In this document: positions 1 to 6,877 of the stretch, piece after piece | Layout of the letters: every line of letters begins with the position of its first letter | Numbering within the stretch: the stretch's first letter is position 1 | Assembly (NCBI GenBank): GCA_041477005.1 | Contig: JBGOUJ010000424.1 | Coordinates: 1-6,877 of the forward strand | Direction: 5' to 3' | Origin: JBGOUJ01 sp041477005 | GTDB taxonomy: Bacteria > Acidobacteriota > Terriglobia > Bryobacterales > JACQDG01 | DNA: 6,877 nt | Notes under the pieces: model-generated | The model's database searches: none | The model's input: the letters and a program-made list of their open reading frames with translations, nothing else | What the model was told of the DNA's origin: nothing | Made by a program: the position numbers and the translations under genes

Positions 1-374
1 CGCCGCTTGCCCTGCAGGATCGCGCGATGCAGGGCATCAGCCTTCCCGAGGCCCGACGGCTGGCTCTCATGAGTGTGCCCGCGGTGCTGGCACTGCGAGA
101 GAATCGGATCGAGAAAAGGATCGGAGCGCTCGCAGTTCAAGAACGTCTTGCCGCCGTCGGTGCTCTTCCTTCGCCCGTACAGATAGATCGTCCCGTCGGC
201 CGCAAGGATGGAGCGCGAAAACCAGGACCCGTCTCGCGCCCCGGTATAGCGCCGGGGCCCGTCGACCCTTGACGTGCTCGCCCGGCCCTGCATGCCGGTT
301 AGGCCGGCGCCTGCCGTGGCCCCGACACTCCGGACCAGGAATTGCCGGCGGGAGAGACTGGTGGCATCTGGCAT
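1..374 (-). CDS. Tat-exported protein with sialidase-type Asp-box, N-terminal part (cut by left edge)
   Basis: An open frame of 124 codons runs from an ATG at 374 to the window edge without a stop, so the C-terminal part is missing. The N-terminus has a twin-arginine signal: SRRQFLV (Arg9-Arg10), then a Gly/Ala-rich mildly hydrophobic stretch to about residue 27, with possible cleavage near GRA at 30-32. Residues 52-78 read as one beta-propeller blade (SRSILAADGTIYLYGRR) followed by STDGGKTF at 71-78, which fits the Asp-box (BNR) pattern S-x-D-x-G-x-T-F/W of sialidases and related propellers. No FRIP-type catalytic arginine motif is visible, so enzymatic sialidase activity cannot be claimed. 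The ATG lies 3 nt after the receptor stop codon (378-380) and in the same frame; a GGTG just upstream is too close to be a clean ribosome binding site, so coupled translation is likely. The third codon positions are GC-rich like its neighbours. The gene is well supported and the family call is tentative. Confidence 0.72.
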   Translation of the reverse strand, partial: MPDATSLSRRQFLVRSVGATAGAGLTGMQGRASTSRVDGPRRYTGARDGSWFSRSILAADGTIYLYGRRKSTDGGKTFLNCERSDPFLDPILSQCQHRGHTHESQPSGLGKADALHRAILQGKR

Positions 375-377
375 ACA

Positions 378-3300
378 TCACCAATACAGCCGCAACGCGA
401 ACTGGATCTCTCTCGGTGTGGTCGCAGTGCTGAAGATCTGCCCGAACGTGGGGCTGGCGATGTCCGTCACGGGGGCTCCGAAATTTGTTCGGTTCAAGAT
501 GTTGAACATCTCGGCTCGGAAGCCCAGCCCGGCCTGCTCACTCCAAAAGCGGAGGGGGAACTCTTTTCTTAAGGAGAAGTCCCACGTTGCCAGTCCTGGT
601 CCGTACAGGATATTTCTACCGGCGTTGCCGAAAGTGAAATCCAGGGGCCGGGCGAAGGCAGACTGGTCCCAGAAGTGCTCTCGCCTTCGCTGGTCTGTGG
701 GGAGGTTACCGTTACCGGTCCGGTTCGGCCGAGTGGACCGCCCCGTGTTGCTCCCGATTACGCCGCTCACAGAGGGTGAAAAGGGGAACCCGCTCTGCAG
801 AGTTACGATGCCGCCGAGTTCCCAACGGTCAATAAACGGTCCGATCCACGAGGGCCGGTTGCTGAAGCCCGCGCGACCTTTGCCGACCGGCAACTCGTAC
901 GCATAGCTCATGGTAAAGCGGTGCGCCAGGTTGAAGTAAGCCAACGCCTTCTCACAACGCAGGCAATTGATATCTTGCTGTCGACCATCGATGAATTCAT
1001 CGGCATTACTCAGCGCCTTGCCGGTCGTATACCCCAGCAGGAAGGAAAGCCCGTGCCCCATTCTTTTCACCGCCCGCACCGTCATCCCATTGTACGTGCT
1101 GAACTGGTAATTGCCGAGCACCATGATGGGACCAAACCCCTGGTACGGCCGCCGCGAATCCACTGCTCCCGGACCCGGCACACGCACTTGGTTGATGTCG
1201 AGGGTGCTGATGTTTTTCACACCGTGGTTGCCCGTGTAGCCGACCTCGACCATCAGGTCCGGCGCGACCTCACGCTGAATGTTCAAAGCCCACATCTCGA
1301 CGTAGCCATTCAGGAACTTCCGATTGCCGGGGAACGTCCACGTGCGGATTGGCAGCCGCGAGGCCGCCACGCCGGCCGCCCCGGTGGAGACCAACGAGAT
1401 GGTCGGCGTCGTTGGGTCGGACGTCGCCTGGAAGCGGTTCGTGAAGGGGGGCAACGTGGTGCTGCATCGAATTCCGAGGGCTGAGGGAGTGTTGAAGAAA
1501 ATGCCCGCCCCTCCGCGCACTACTGTCTTTTGCTTGCCGCCGAGGCTGTAAGCAAAGCCGGCTCGTGGGCTGAAGTTATTTGTGTCCGCATCGTAGACCG
1601 ACTTGCCGTTCTCGATGCGGATCGGGATATCCGGGCGCTGCGTCTGATAGAAGCTCTGGACGTCGAAGCCGGACCGCTCGATCACGAAGCTGGGGAAAAC
1701 CAAGCCTCCGAAGGAAGGCTCGAACGCCGCCAGCACCCTGTCATTCACCGGCAGGTCGAGGTCGTAGCGTACGCCCAGGTTCAAGGTGAGGCGCGAGGTG
1801 GCTCGCCAGTCGTCCTGGACGAAGGCACCAAACTTGGTTTGGCGCGGGTACGTAATCGGGCTGAAGCCGGCCTTCGTCACGGTCGCCGGGGCATCCATGA
1901 GCGCATCGGCCACGGGATGTCCGCTGAACTGACCGGTATATGTGCCGCTGCCGTTCTGGCGCGTTCCGAGAGCGAAGCTCTTGAACTGCGCACGCGGAAC
2001 ACTGCCGCCGAACTTCAGGGTATGCCGTCCCTTGATCCAGGTCAGCGTATCGCCGATCTCGTAATTATTCATGATCTGCAATACAGTCTGCCCGGTGCCG
2101 ATGCCGTCATAGGTGGCGATACTCAGCGAGTTAGGAAGGGTGATCTCATTTGTCGCTCCGACGGGCAATTCGATGCCGAGCACCCCGAGGTTCTTTGCGA
2201 ATGGCGTTCCACGCGCCTCCGCCTCGTCGTTGAACACCCAGCGAGTGTAGCCTAGCCGCACTTCGTTGAGCAGGGTCGGACGGAAGATCTTCTCGTAACC
2301 TACCACTGCGCCGCGGGTATCGTTCACGTGGTGCCCGCCGCTGAGTCCGGGAATCAATCCCGGCGTGAATGAGGTGTCGTCCCGGTAAGAAAAGCGGACG
2401 AAAACGTGGTCATTGCTACTCAGGTGATGATCCGTCCGGACAAGGAAGCGGTCGTCGTTGACCGACTGCGGAGTCTGATTGACGTAATTCGCGTTGGGAT
2501 CCGAGCGGTTCGGCTGCGGGTAATAACCCAGGATCGCCTTGAGCACCGGATCGATCCGGCTGGCGGGCACCTGGTTATTGGGGAAATTGACGCCGCTTCT
2601 GGGATCTCGGATCGGCACGGTGAAGATCCCGCTCAACTGATCCGGAGTCGGGATCCTTCCGATCTGCACGCTAGCCCGTCGCTCGCGCTCTCCTTCGTAA
2701 TTCACGAACCAGAAATGCTTATCGCGAACTACCGGGCCGCCCAACGAGAACCCGAACTGGTTGCGGCGTAGGGAGGGCTTGGTTCGGTTCGACGTCGGAA
2801 AGAAGCCACTAGCATCCAGTTTGTCGTTGCGCAGGTATTCGAACGCGGATCCATGCAGGCTGTTAGTGCCCGACTTGGTCGCCACAACGACGGACAGTCC
2901 GGCGGCCTGATGTTCCGCAGAGAACAGTCCGGTCTCGGCCTTGAATTCCCGGATAGCATCCACAGAAGGCGATTCGACCAGGCTGTTGGTGGCCCCCTCG
3001 CGGTTGTTGACGCCATCCATCAAGTAGTTATTGAAGTCGCCCATGAGGCCGTTGGCCGAAAAAAGTCGGACGCCGGTCCAGCCACTAGCTCTGCCCTGGT
3101 TGACTCCCGCCGTAAGCAAGGCTAACTGCATGAAGTCGCGCCCGTTGAGGGGTAATTGCGCCACCTGCTGCTGGTCGATGACCTGGCCCAATTCCGCCGT
3201 GCCGTTCTCGAGCACAGGCGCTTGGCCGGTCACTTCAACAGACTCGGTCACCGCACCCACCTCGATCGAGATGTCGACACGGGCCTTCTGGGCGACGAGC

Positions 3301-3587
3301 AGGACAATGTTGGTGACGGTCTTCTTCTTAAAGCCAGTCGCCTCTGCCCGAATCTCGTACCTTCCCGGCGGCAGATTCGGTGCCACGTATTGCCCAACGT
3401 CGTTAGGGACCGCCTTGGTCGAAACATTGGTTTCCATGTTCACTACGGTCACAGTAGCTCCAGGCACTACTGCCCCGGAAGCATCCGTTACGGTTCCCAA
3501 GAGAGTTGCCTCCTGTGCGTGGGCCGGAGACAGCCCGAAGAGACTGACCAGAACGCCAATGGAAAATGCCAGAACGACTCGTCGCAT
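378..3587 (-). CDS. Oar-like TonB-dependent receptor with carboxypeptidase regulatory-like domain
   Basis: Predicted outer-membrane beta-barrel protein of 1069 residues. From the chosen start there is a Sec signal peptide (RR n-region, hydrophobic core, cleavage after AHA at residue 24), a carboxypeptidase-regulatory-like Ig-type domain (about 28-110, with GTVTDASGAVVPGATV), a plug-like region (about 115-243) with LNGRDF at 147-152, NNYLMDGVNN at 186-195 and VATKSGTN at 235-242, then a long barrel. The C-terminus has FRAEMFNILNRTNFG and ends in LRLYW, the aromatic end expected for barrel insertion. This is the receptor type expanded in Acidobacteriota; such proteins are thought to import or bind large nutrients, and no SusD partner is seen. 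No clear TonB box was found. The start at 3587 is preferred because AAGGAG lies 8 nt upstream. An ATG at 3611 (1077 residues, overlapping the upstream stop) is also possible; an ATG at 3689 would overlap the upstream gene by 82 nt and is unlikely. C708, C875 and C878 are the only cysteines of the predicted mature protein. The substrate is unknown. Confidence 0.9.
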   Translation of the reverse strand: MRRVVLAFSIGVLVSLFGLSPAHAQEATLLGTVTDASGAVVPGATVTVVNMETNVSTKAVPNDVGQYVAPNLPPGRYEIRAEATGFKKKTVTNIVLLVAQKARVDISIEVGAVTESVEVTGQAPVLENGTAELGQVIDQQQVAQLPLNGRDFMQLALLTAGVNQGRASGWTGVRLFSANGLMGDFNNYLMDGVNNREGATNSLVESPSVDAIREFKAETGLFSAEHQAAGLSVVVATKSGTNSLHGSAFEYLRNDKLDASGFFPTSNRTKPSLRRNQFGFSLGGPVVRDKHFWFVNYEGERERRASVQIGRIPTPDQLSGIFTVPIRDPRSGVNFPNNQVPASRIDPVLKAILGYYPQPNRSDPNANYVNQTPQSVNDDRFLVRTDHHLSSNDHVFVRFSYRDDTSFTPGLIPGLSGGHHVNDTRGAVVGYEKIFRPTLLNEVRLGYTRWVFNDEAEARGTPFAKNLGVLGIELPVGATNEITLPNSLSIATYDGIGTGQTVLQIMNNYEIGDTLTWIKGRHTLKFGGSVPRAQFKSFALGTRQNGSGTYTGQFSGHPVADALMDAPATVTKAGFSPITYPRQTKFGAFVQDDWRATSRLTLNLGVRYDLDLPVNDRVLAAFEPSFGGLVFPSFVIERSGFDVQSFYQTQRPDIPIRIENGKSVYDADTNNFSPRAGFAYSLGGKQKTVVRGGAGIFFNTPSALGIRCSTTLPPFTNRFQATSDPTTPTISLVSTGAAGVAASRLPIRTWTFPGNRKFLNGYVEMWALNIQREVAPDLMVEVGYTGNHGVKNISTLDINQVRVPGPGAVDSRRPYQGFGPIMVLGNYQFSTYNGMTVRAVKRMGHGLSFLLGYTTGKALSNADEFIDGRQQDINCLRCEKALAYFNLAHRFTMSYAYELPVGKGRAGFSNRPSWIGPFIDRWELGGIVTLQSGFPFSPSVSGVIGSNTGRSTRPNRTGNGNLPTDQRRREHFWDQSAFARPLDFTFGNAGRNILYGPGLATWDFSLRKEFPLRFWSEQAGLGFRAEMFNILNRTNFGAPVTDIASPTFGQIFSTATTPREIQFALRLYW

Positions 3588-3595
3588 GTTAGAAG

Positions 3596-3601
3596 CTCCT
3601 T
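3596..3601 (-). promoter_or_regulatory. Ribosome binding site of the receptor gene
   Basis: AAGGAG on the minus strand, 8 nt before the ATG at 3587. It is the only strong Shine-Dalgarno match at any gene junction in the window, and it decides the start of the receptor at 3587 over the ATG at 3611. It may let the outer-membrane protein be made at a higher or independent rate compared with the genes upstream. Confidence 0.75.
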
Positions 3602-3607
3602 GTGTGT

Positions 3608-5269
3608 TCATTTCCCGGCTGATTCTTTCACTGTGTAGTAGTGATCTGCTGCGAGGTTGTGCAGCGTATCGGTGACGCTGCTCGGCCATCGAATGGTGAC
3701 TGTGTCCACCTTGTCCGCGCCGCCGAGGCCGACTAGCAAGCGCGGGTCACTCGCACTCAGATAGCTGCCCCCGCCGGTCTTCTGGAAATGGCGCACCCAC
3801 CCTCCCGCCTGAATGGTGATCTTGGCGCCGACACCGTCACGGTTGCTCCTCATTCCGATCAAGCGGAGACCCAGCCAGTGATTTCCTTTGTCGCCCTCGT
3901 TGTGCAGCAGCTCGCCAGGCCCACCGTTATTGCTCACCAGCAGGTCCGGGTAGCCATCGTTGTCGAAGTCTCCTACTGCCAGCCCTCGCCCGACCCGTGG
4001 GCGCATGAAGTCTTTACCCATCGCTCCAGAGACCTCCACGAGGGTAGACCCGGTGTTCCGATACATCTGACGCGACTGTGCGTACGCGACGTTGGGCATA
4101 TAACGGTCGATGATGTCGATCACGTGACCGTTGATGACGGCCAGATCCTGCAGACCATCGTTGTCGTAGTCGAGGAAGCGTGCACCGAAGCCGACGGATC
4201 GCTGTGTCTGTTTGGCCAAGCCCCAGGGCACGGTCGCGTCCAGGTACTTTCCATCCTTCGCTGAGAGATAGAGGCGGTTCAGCTCGTAGTGGTAATGGCT
4301 CACGAAGAGATCGAGCTGGCCGTCATGATTGAGATCCGCGGCATCCACGCCCATGCCCGCCTCGGCCAGCCCCTCCTCGCTGTATGCCACCCCCACCTCG
4401 AGCGCCACCTCCGTGAATGTCCCATTGCCGTTGTTTCGCCAGAGGAAGTTCTCCATGGCGTCGTTCGCCACGAAAACGTCCATCCAGCCGTCGTTGTTGA
4501 AGTCGAAGGCCACGATGCCGAGGCCCCGCCCCCGCAGCTTGCCGATGCCGCTCTTTTCGCTGACGTCTTCGAAGATGCCGTTGCCTTTGTTCCGGTAGAG
4601 ACGCGCCGGCAGGCCCCGGTAGGTCTTCGGATGGCAGTAAGAGTTCGAGTCGGCCCCGCCTACCTCGCACGTAACGTTCGCATCGGGGCTCCAGTCGATG
4701 TAGTTGATCACCATCAGGTCGAGAAGCCCGTCATTGTCGAAATCGAAGAAAGCTGCACTCGAGCCCCAGCGCCCGGGGTTTTCGACACCGGCGACGACGG
4801 TCACATCGCGGAAGTGGCCGTTGCGCTCGTTGTGATATAGCACCGATTTGCCGACGCCGGTGACGTACAGGTCCGGGTAGCCGTCGTTGTCGTAATCACC
4901 AGCTGCGACCCCCATGTAAAAGCCGCTCGGTTCTGCGAGGCCTGCCTGCTCTGTTACGTCAGTAAAGGTTCCGTCGCCGTGGTTGCGGTAGAGGGCGTTA
5001 CGCAACGGATGCCGCGGCTTGTAGGCCACGGTCGGTCCGCTATTGAGGAAAAACGCGTCCATCCAGCCGTCGCCGTCGTAGTCGAGCCAGGCGCAACCGG
5101 CCCCCATTGTCTCGATGAGAAGCTTGCGGGGCGAGTTGGCATTGTCGTGCCGGAACAGAATTCCGGATCGCGCCGCGATATCCGAGAAACGAGCCTCGCC
5201 GCCGTGATTCGTTGGCGCTGCCAGCAGAGCAAGCGCGAGCGGAAGTATGACGGCTCGGATCGGACTCAC
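3608..5269 (-). CDS. CRTAC1 family protein: FG-GAP/VCBS beta-propeller with C-terminal ASPIC/UnbV domain
   Basis: A 553-residue secreted protein of unknown biochemical role, related to animal cartilage acidic protein 1. Residues 4-18 form a hydrophobic Sec-type signal (possible cleavage near 18-19). Seven calcium-loop motifs of the type DxDxDGxxD start at residues 63 (DYDGDGWMD), 125, 176, 256 (DFNNDGWMD), 312 (DLNHDGQLD), 367 and 434. Their spacing of 51-80 residues fits a seven-bladed propeller that binds Ca2+ in several blades. Residues about 463-547 form the ASPIC/UnbV domain (NHWLGLRL, SNRDGVGAKI, GGGSYLSASD, IRWPSS). The length is normal for stand-alone family members. C201 and C212 frame an insertion in blade 3 and could form a disulfide outside the cytoplasm. 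The start is a GTG at 5269 whose GTGA overlaps the TPR gene's stop; upstream there is only a weak G-rich stretch, so translation is probably coupled. The partner is most likely the adjacent TPR protein. The family call is firm; its function is not known. Confidence 0.93.
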   Translation of the reverse strand: MSPIRAVILPLALALLAAPTNHGGEARFSDIAARSGILFRHDNANSPRKLLIETMGAGCAWLDYDGDGWMDAFFLNSGPTVAYKPRHPLRNALYRNHGDGTFTDVTEQAGLAEPSGFYMGVAAGDYDNDGYPDLYVTGVGKSVLYHNERNGHFRDVTVVAGVENPGRWGSSAAFFDFDNDGLLDLMVINYIDWSPDANVTCEVGGADSNSYCHPKTYRGLPARLYRNKGNGIFEDVSEKSGIGKLRGRGLGIVAFDFNNDGWMDVFVANDAMENFLWRNNGNGTFTEVALEVGVAYSEEGLAEAGMGVDAADLNHDGQLDLFVSHYHYELNRLYLSAKDGKYLDATVPWGLAKQTQRSVGFGARFLDYDNDGLQDLAVINGHVIDIIDRYMPNVAYAQSRQMYRNTGSTLVEVSGAMGKDFMRPRVGRGLAVGDFDNDGYPDLLVSNNGGPGELLHNEGDKGNHWLGLRLIGMRSNRDGVGAKITIQAGGWVRHFQKTGGGSYLSASDPRLLVGLGGADKVDTVTIRWPSSVTDTLHNLAADHYYTVKESAGK

Positions 5270-6360
5270 GGCTTGGCGCCCCCGTTTTTCAAAGCCCGTC
5301 CCCGGGCAAAGATTTCCTGAGCCTTTTGAGCTTGCCCGAGGTTTTCATAGGCACGGCCCAGCATGAAATAAACCTCGTCCCGGCCCGGATTACGCGCGAT
5401 CGCCTGTTCGAAGTGTTCGGCGGCCTGCGACCAGTTGCCCTGACGCTGTTCAATCACGCCCAGCTCAATCTGCGCGGCGTCGAAAGCAGGCTTCAGACTC
5501 ACGACCTTTTCGAGCCACTTCCGCGCCTCACCCAGCTCGTTTTCGAGAAAGTAGCAGTCAGCTAGGTAGTACATAGCGCGGTAATGCTCCGGCGCGCGTT
5601 GCAGCTCCAGGGTGAGTTCTGCTTTGGCTTTCGTGAGTTCCCGCTGGCGCCAGTAGAGCAGGCCGAAACCGAAGTGCAGATCGGGGTAGCCAGGGTCGAT
5701 CTCCCTCGCTTCGACGAGGTATTTCTCAGCGTCTCGCAGCTCCTCCATCCCCGAGTATGCCTGCCCAAGCATCAGCCCAATCCAGGCGGAGCGTGTACCA
5801 GAGGTACGGTAATGTCGCAGTAGCTCGACCGCGGGTTCGAATTGCTGCTCCTGGATGTAGGCGCCGGCCAGCAGCCGTCCGACCTCGGGATCGGCGGGTT
5901 TGGATCCGAAGGCGCTTTCGATCTCCTCGATCGCCATGCGGTTGCGCGCCAGCGCCAGATAGGAGCTGACCAGAAAACGACGCAGTTGCGTGTCCTGCGG
6001 CAGGCCCTTCTTGGCTTTGCCGAACGCGGCTATAGCTTCCTCGTATTCGGAGAGCTGCACGTAGCAGATTCCGAGATTCCGCTGGAATTCCGGACGGTCT
6101 GGGTCGAGCCGCAGCGCTTCTCGATACGCTTGCACAGCGTCCCGAAACCGCCCGAGCTTAGCAAGGGCTATGCCCAGATTGTTGTAAGCTTCGACGAGCT
6201 GCGGATCGGTCTTCAACGCAAGATGATACCCGTCAATTGCGGCCCCGTAGCGTCCCGCGCGGCGATCGGCGTCGGCCTGCTGGAGCAGCGAGTTCGCATC
6301 GGCAGCGTACACAAGCGCTGGCGCCCAAAGGATGGCGACGGCTTTGACGAGGATTCTCAT
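5266..6360 (-). CDS. Secreted tetratricopeptide repeat (TPR) protein
   Basis: A 364-residue protein built almost wholly of TPR helices. Residues 1-19 are a Sec signal peptide (positively charged start, hydrophobic core, cleavage after VYA), so the repeats act outside the cytoplasm. About ten repeats follow, at roughly 22-54, 56-89, 90-123, 124-156, 158-190, 191-224, 225-258, 260-292, 293-326 and 327-360. Repeats 2, 9 and 10 are the most canonical (for example AYNNLGIALAKLGRF, ending LRLDP), while repeats 4-5 are degenerate. No catalytic domain is visible; TPR superhelices bind peptides or other proteins, so a scaffold role is inferred. The ATG at 6360 overlaps the TGA of the molybdoenzyme gene (ATGA), with only a weak AAGG 10 nt upstream, and its own TGA overlaps the GTG of the CRTAC1 gene. 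TPR and CRTAC1/ASPIC-UnbV genes are frequent neighbours in Acidobacteriota, which suggests the two products work together. Confidence 0.92.
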   Translation of the reverse strand: MRILVKAVAILWAPALVYAADANSLLQQADADRRAGRYGAAIDGYHLALKTDPQLVEAYNNLGIALAKLGRFRDAVQAYREALRLDPDRPEFQRNLGICYVQLSEYEEAIAAFGKAKKGLPQDTQLRRFLVSSYLALARNRMAIEEIESAFGSKPADPEVGRLLAGAYIQEQQFEPAVELLRHYRTSGTRSAWIGLMLGQAYSGMEELRDAEKYLVEAREIDPGYPDLHFGFGLLYWRQRELTKAKAELTLELQRAPEHYRAMYYLADCYFLENELGEARKWLEKVVSLKPAFDAAQIELGVIEQRQGNWSQAAEHFEQAIARNPGRDEVYFMLGRAYENLGQAQKAQEIFARGRALKNGGAKP

Positions 6361-6877
6361 CGCACCAAGACCTTGACCCAGGCGACGGCATTCCTGCCGT
6401 AGGCGGTCAGTTCTTCGGTATCCGGCTCGAGCGGCTGCAGCCGGCCCGCGCTATCCCGGGCGCGGCACCCGATGACGTGTTCGCCTGGTTGCGGCTCGGG
6501 CCACGGGAACTCCCAGAGCCGCCAGGCGTAGGGGGCGGACTCGTGGCTGAGGTTTGCCTGTTGCCAGCTCTTGCCCCTGTCCAGGCTGACATCGACCGTA
6601 CTGACCTCCGCTTCGCCTGACCATGCCGCGCCGCGAATCACGTAAGGCCGGCGGGACAGCAGCGTATTCGGCACGGGCCGGGCGATCTGCGATTTCACCC
6701 GCAACTCGCGGGCGGGTCTCACCTCGTGGCCGTTTGCTGTGCGCCGAAGAAAAACGTAGCGCCGCGACTGAAAAACCCCTTCGAATGGCTCCTTGGTGAC
6801 AATGACCCGCGTAAGCCACTTGACCGAATTGGCCGCATACCATCCAGGTATGACAGCGCGCACCGGGAATCCCAGCG
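6357..6877 (-). CDS. Sulfite oxidase family molybdopterin enzyme, C-terminal part (cut by right edge)
   Basis: The frame is open to the window edge, so only about 172 C-terminal residues are seen; the GTG at 6863 is an internal valine, not a start. The fragment begins with GFPVRAVIPGWY and NSVKW, the end of the oxidoreductase molybdopterin domain in sulfite oxidase, SorA and SoxC relatives, where the SVKW region contacts the cofactor. It continues with the Mo-co dimerisation domain, an Ig-like fold: RGAAWSGEAEVSTVDVSLD, then GKSW, WRLWEF and a closing NAVAWVKVLV, all typical. The cysteine that binds molybdenum and any Tat signal would lie beyond the edge. Family members oxidise sulfite to sulfate or handle related sulfur species in the periplasm, passing electrons to a cytochrome c; no cytochrome gene is present in the window. 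The stop codon overlaps the TPR start (ATGA at 6357-6360). Sulfite oxidase, sulfane dehydrogenase and an uncharacterised relative cannot be told apart from this fragment. Confidence 0.87.
   Translation of the reverse strand, partial: LGFPVRAVIPGWYAANSVKWLTRVIVTKEPFEGVFQSRRYVFLRRTANGHEVRPARELRVKSQIARPVPNTLLSRRPYVIRGAAWSGEAEVSTVDVSLDRGKSWQQANLSHESAPYAWRLWEFPWPEPQPGEHVIGCRARDSAGRLQPLEPDTEELTAYGRNAVAWVKVLVR

Noticed and set aside
67..384. Minus-strand open frame of 105 codons overlapping the left-edge gene
   Set aside because: It is Arg/Pro/His-rich without domains and is out of frame with the Tat-signal gene, which has both a twin-arginine motif and an Asp-box in the same stretch.
274..906. Plus-strand open frame of 210 codons, and others such as 1530-2255 and 4289-4840
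   Set aside because: They lie antisense to the receptor and CRTAC1 genes, show no recognisable domains, and their composition is what GC-rich coding DNA gives on its other strand.
3882..5083. Recurring short DNA words (cgttgtcgaagtc-like), looking like a dispersed repeat
   Set aside because: They are the codons of the repeated DxDxDG calcium loops in the CRTAC1 propeller, so they reflect protein repeats rather than a DNA element.
6451..6863. Minus-strand open frames in other phases over the molybdoenzyme gene (also 6407-6592)
   Set aside because: They are shadows of the sulfite oxidase frame, which alone carries family motifs.
1..6877. tRNA or rRNA genes, CRISPR array, insertion sequence, attachment site, riboswitch, intrinsic terminator, internal promoter
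   Set aside because: Reading both strands I found no array-like repeats, transposase, inverted-repeat ends or hairpin with a T-run, and there is no intergenic DNA to hold them. Promoter and terminator are expected outside the window.

Overview
The window is gene-dense and every supported gene lies on the minus strand, so transcription runs from the right edge (6877) to the left edge (1). It holds parts or all of five genes, packed head to tail with no intergenic space: the C-terminal part of a sulfite-oxidase-family molybdoenzyme (cut by the right edge), a secreted TPR protein, a secreted CRTAC1-type beta-propeller with an ASPIC/UnbV domain, a large Oar/Cna-B-type TonB-dependent receptor-like outer-membrane protein, and the N-terminal part of a Tat-exported protein with a sialidase-type Asp-box (cut by the left edge). 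Three junctions are 4-nt start/stop overlaps or can be read as such (ATGA at 6357-6360, GTGA at 5266-5269, ATGA at 3608-3611). The fourth is a 3-nt gap (375-377). This is a classic arrangement for one polycistronic, translationally coupled operon.

The organism is most likely an acidobacterium, probably of the Solibacter/Bryobacter type. This is inferred from the gene families, not from a marker gene. The receptor has a carboxypeptidase-regulatory-like domain, then LNGRDF and VATKSGTN plug motifs, and ends in an FNILNRTNFG block with a terminal aromatic residue. That form is strongly expanded in Acidobacteriota. A TPR gene beside a CRTAC1/ASPIC-UnbV gene is also typical there. The DNA is GC-rich with GC-rich third codon positions. 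No rRNA, tRNA, mobile element, CRISPR array, promoter or terminator could be supported.

All four genes whose N-termini are visible carry an export signal: three Sec-type and one Tat-type. The fifth, the sulfite oxidase homologue, belongs to a family that is usually periplasmic in bacteria, but its N-terminus is outside the window. The operon therefore looks like an envelope module: an outer-membrane receptor or porin-like barrel, two predicted beta-propellers, a TPR scaffold and a periplasmic molybdoenzyme. No substrate can be read from the sequence. The link between a sulfite oxidase homologue and an uptake/propeller cassette is the most interesting point, and it could mean processing of a sulfur-containing or sulfated compound, but that is a hypothesis only.
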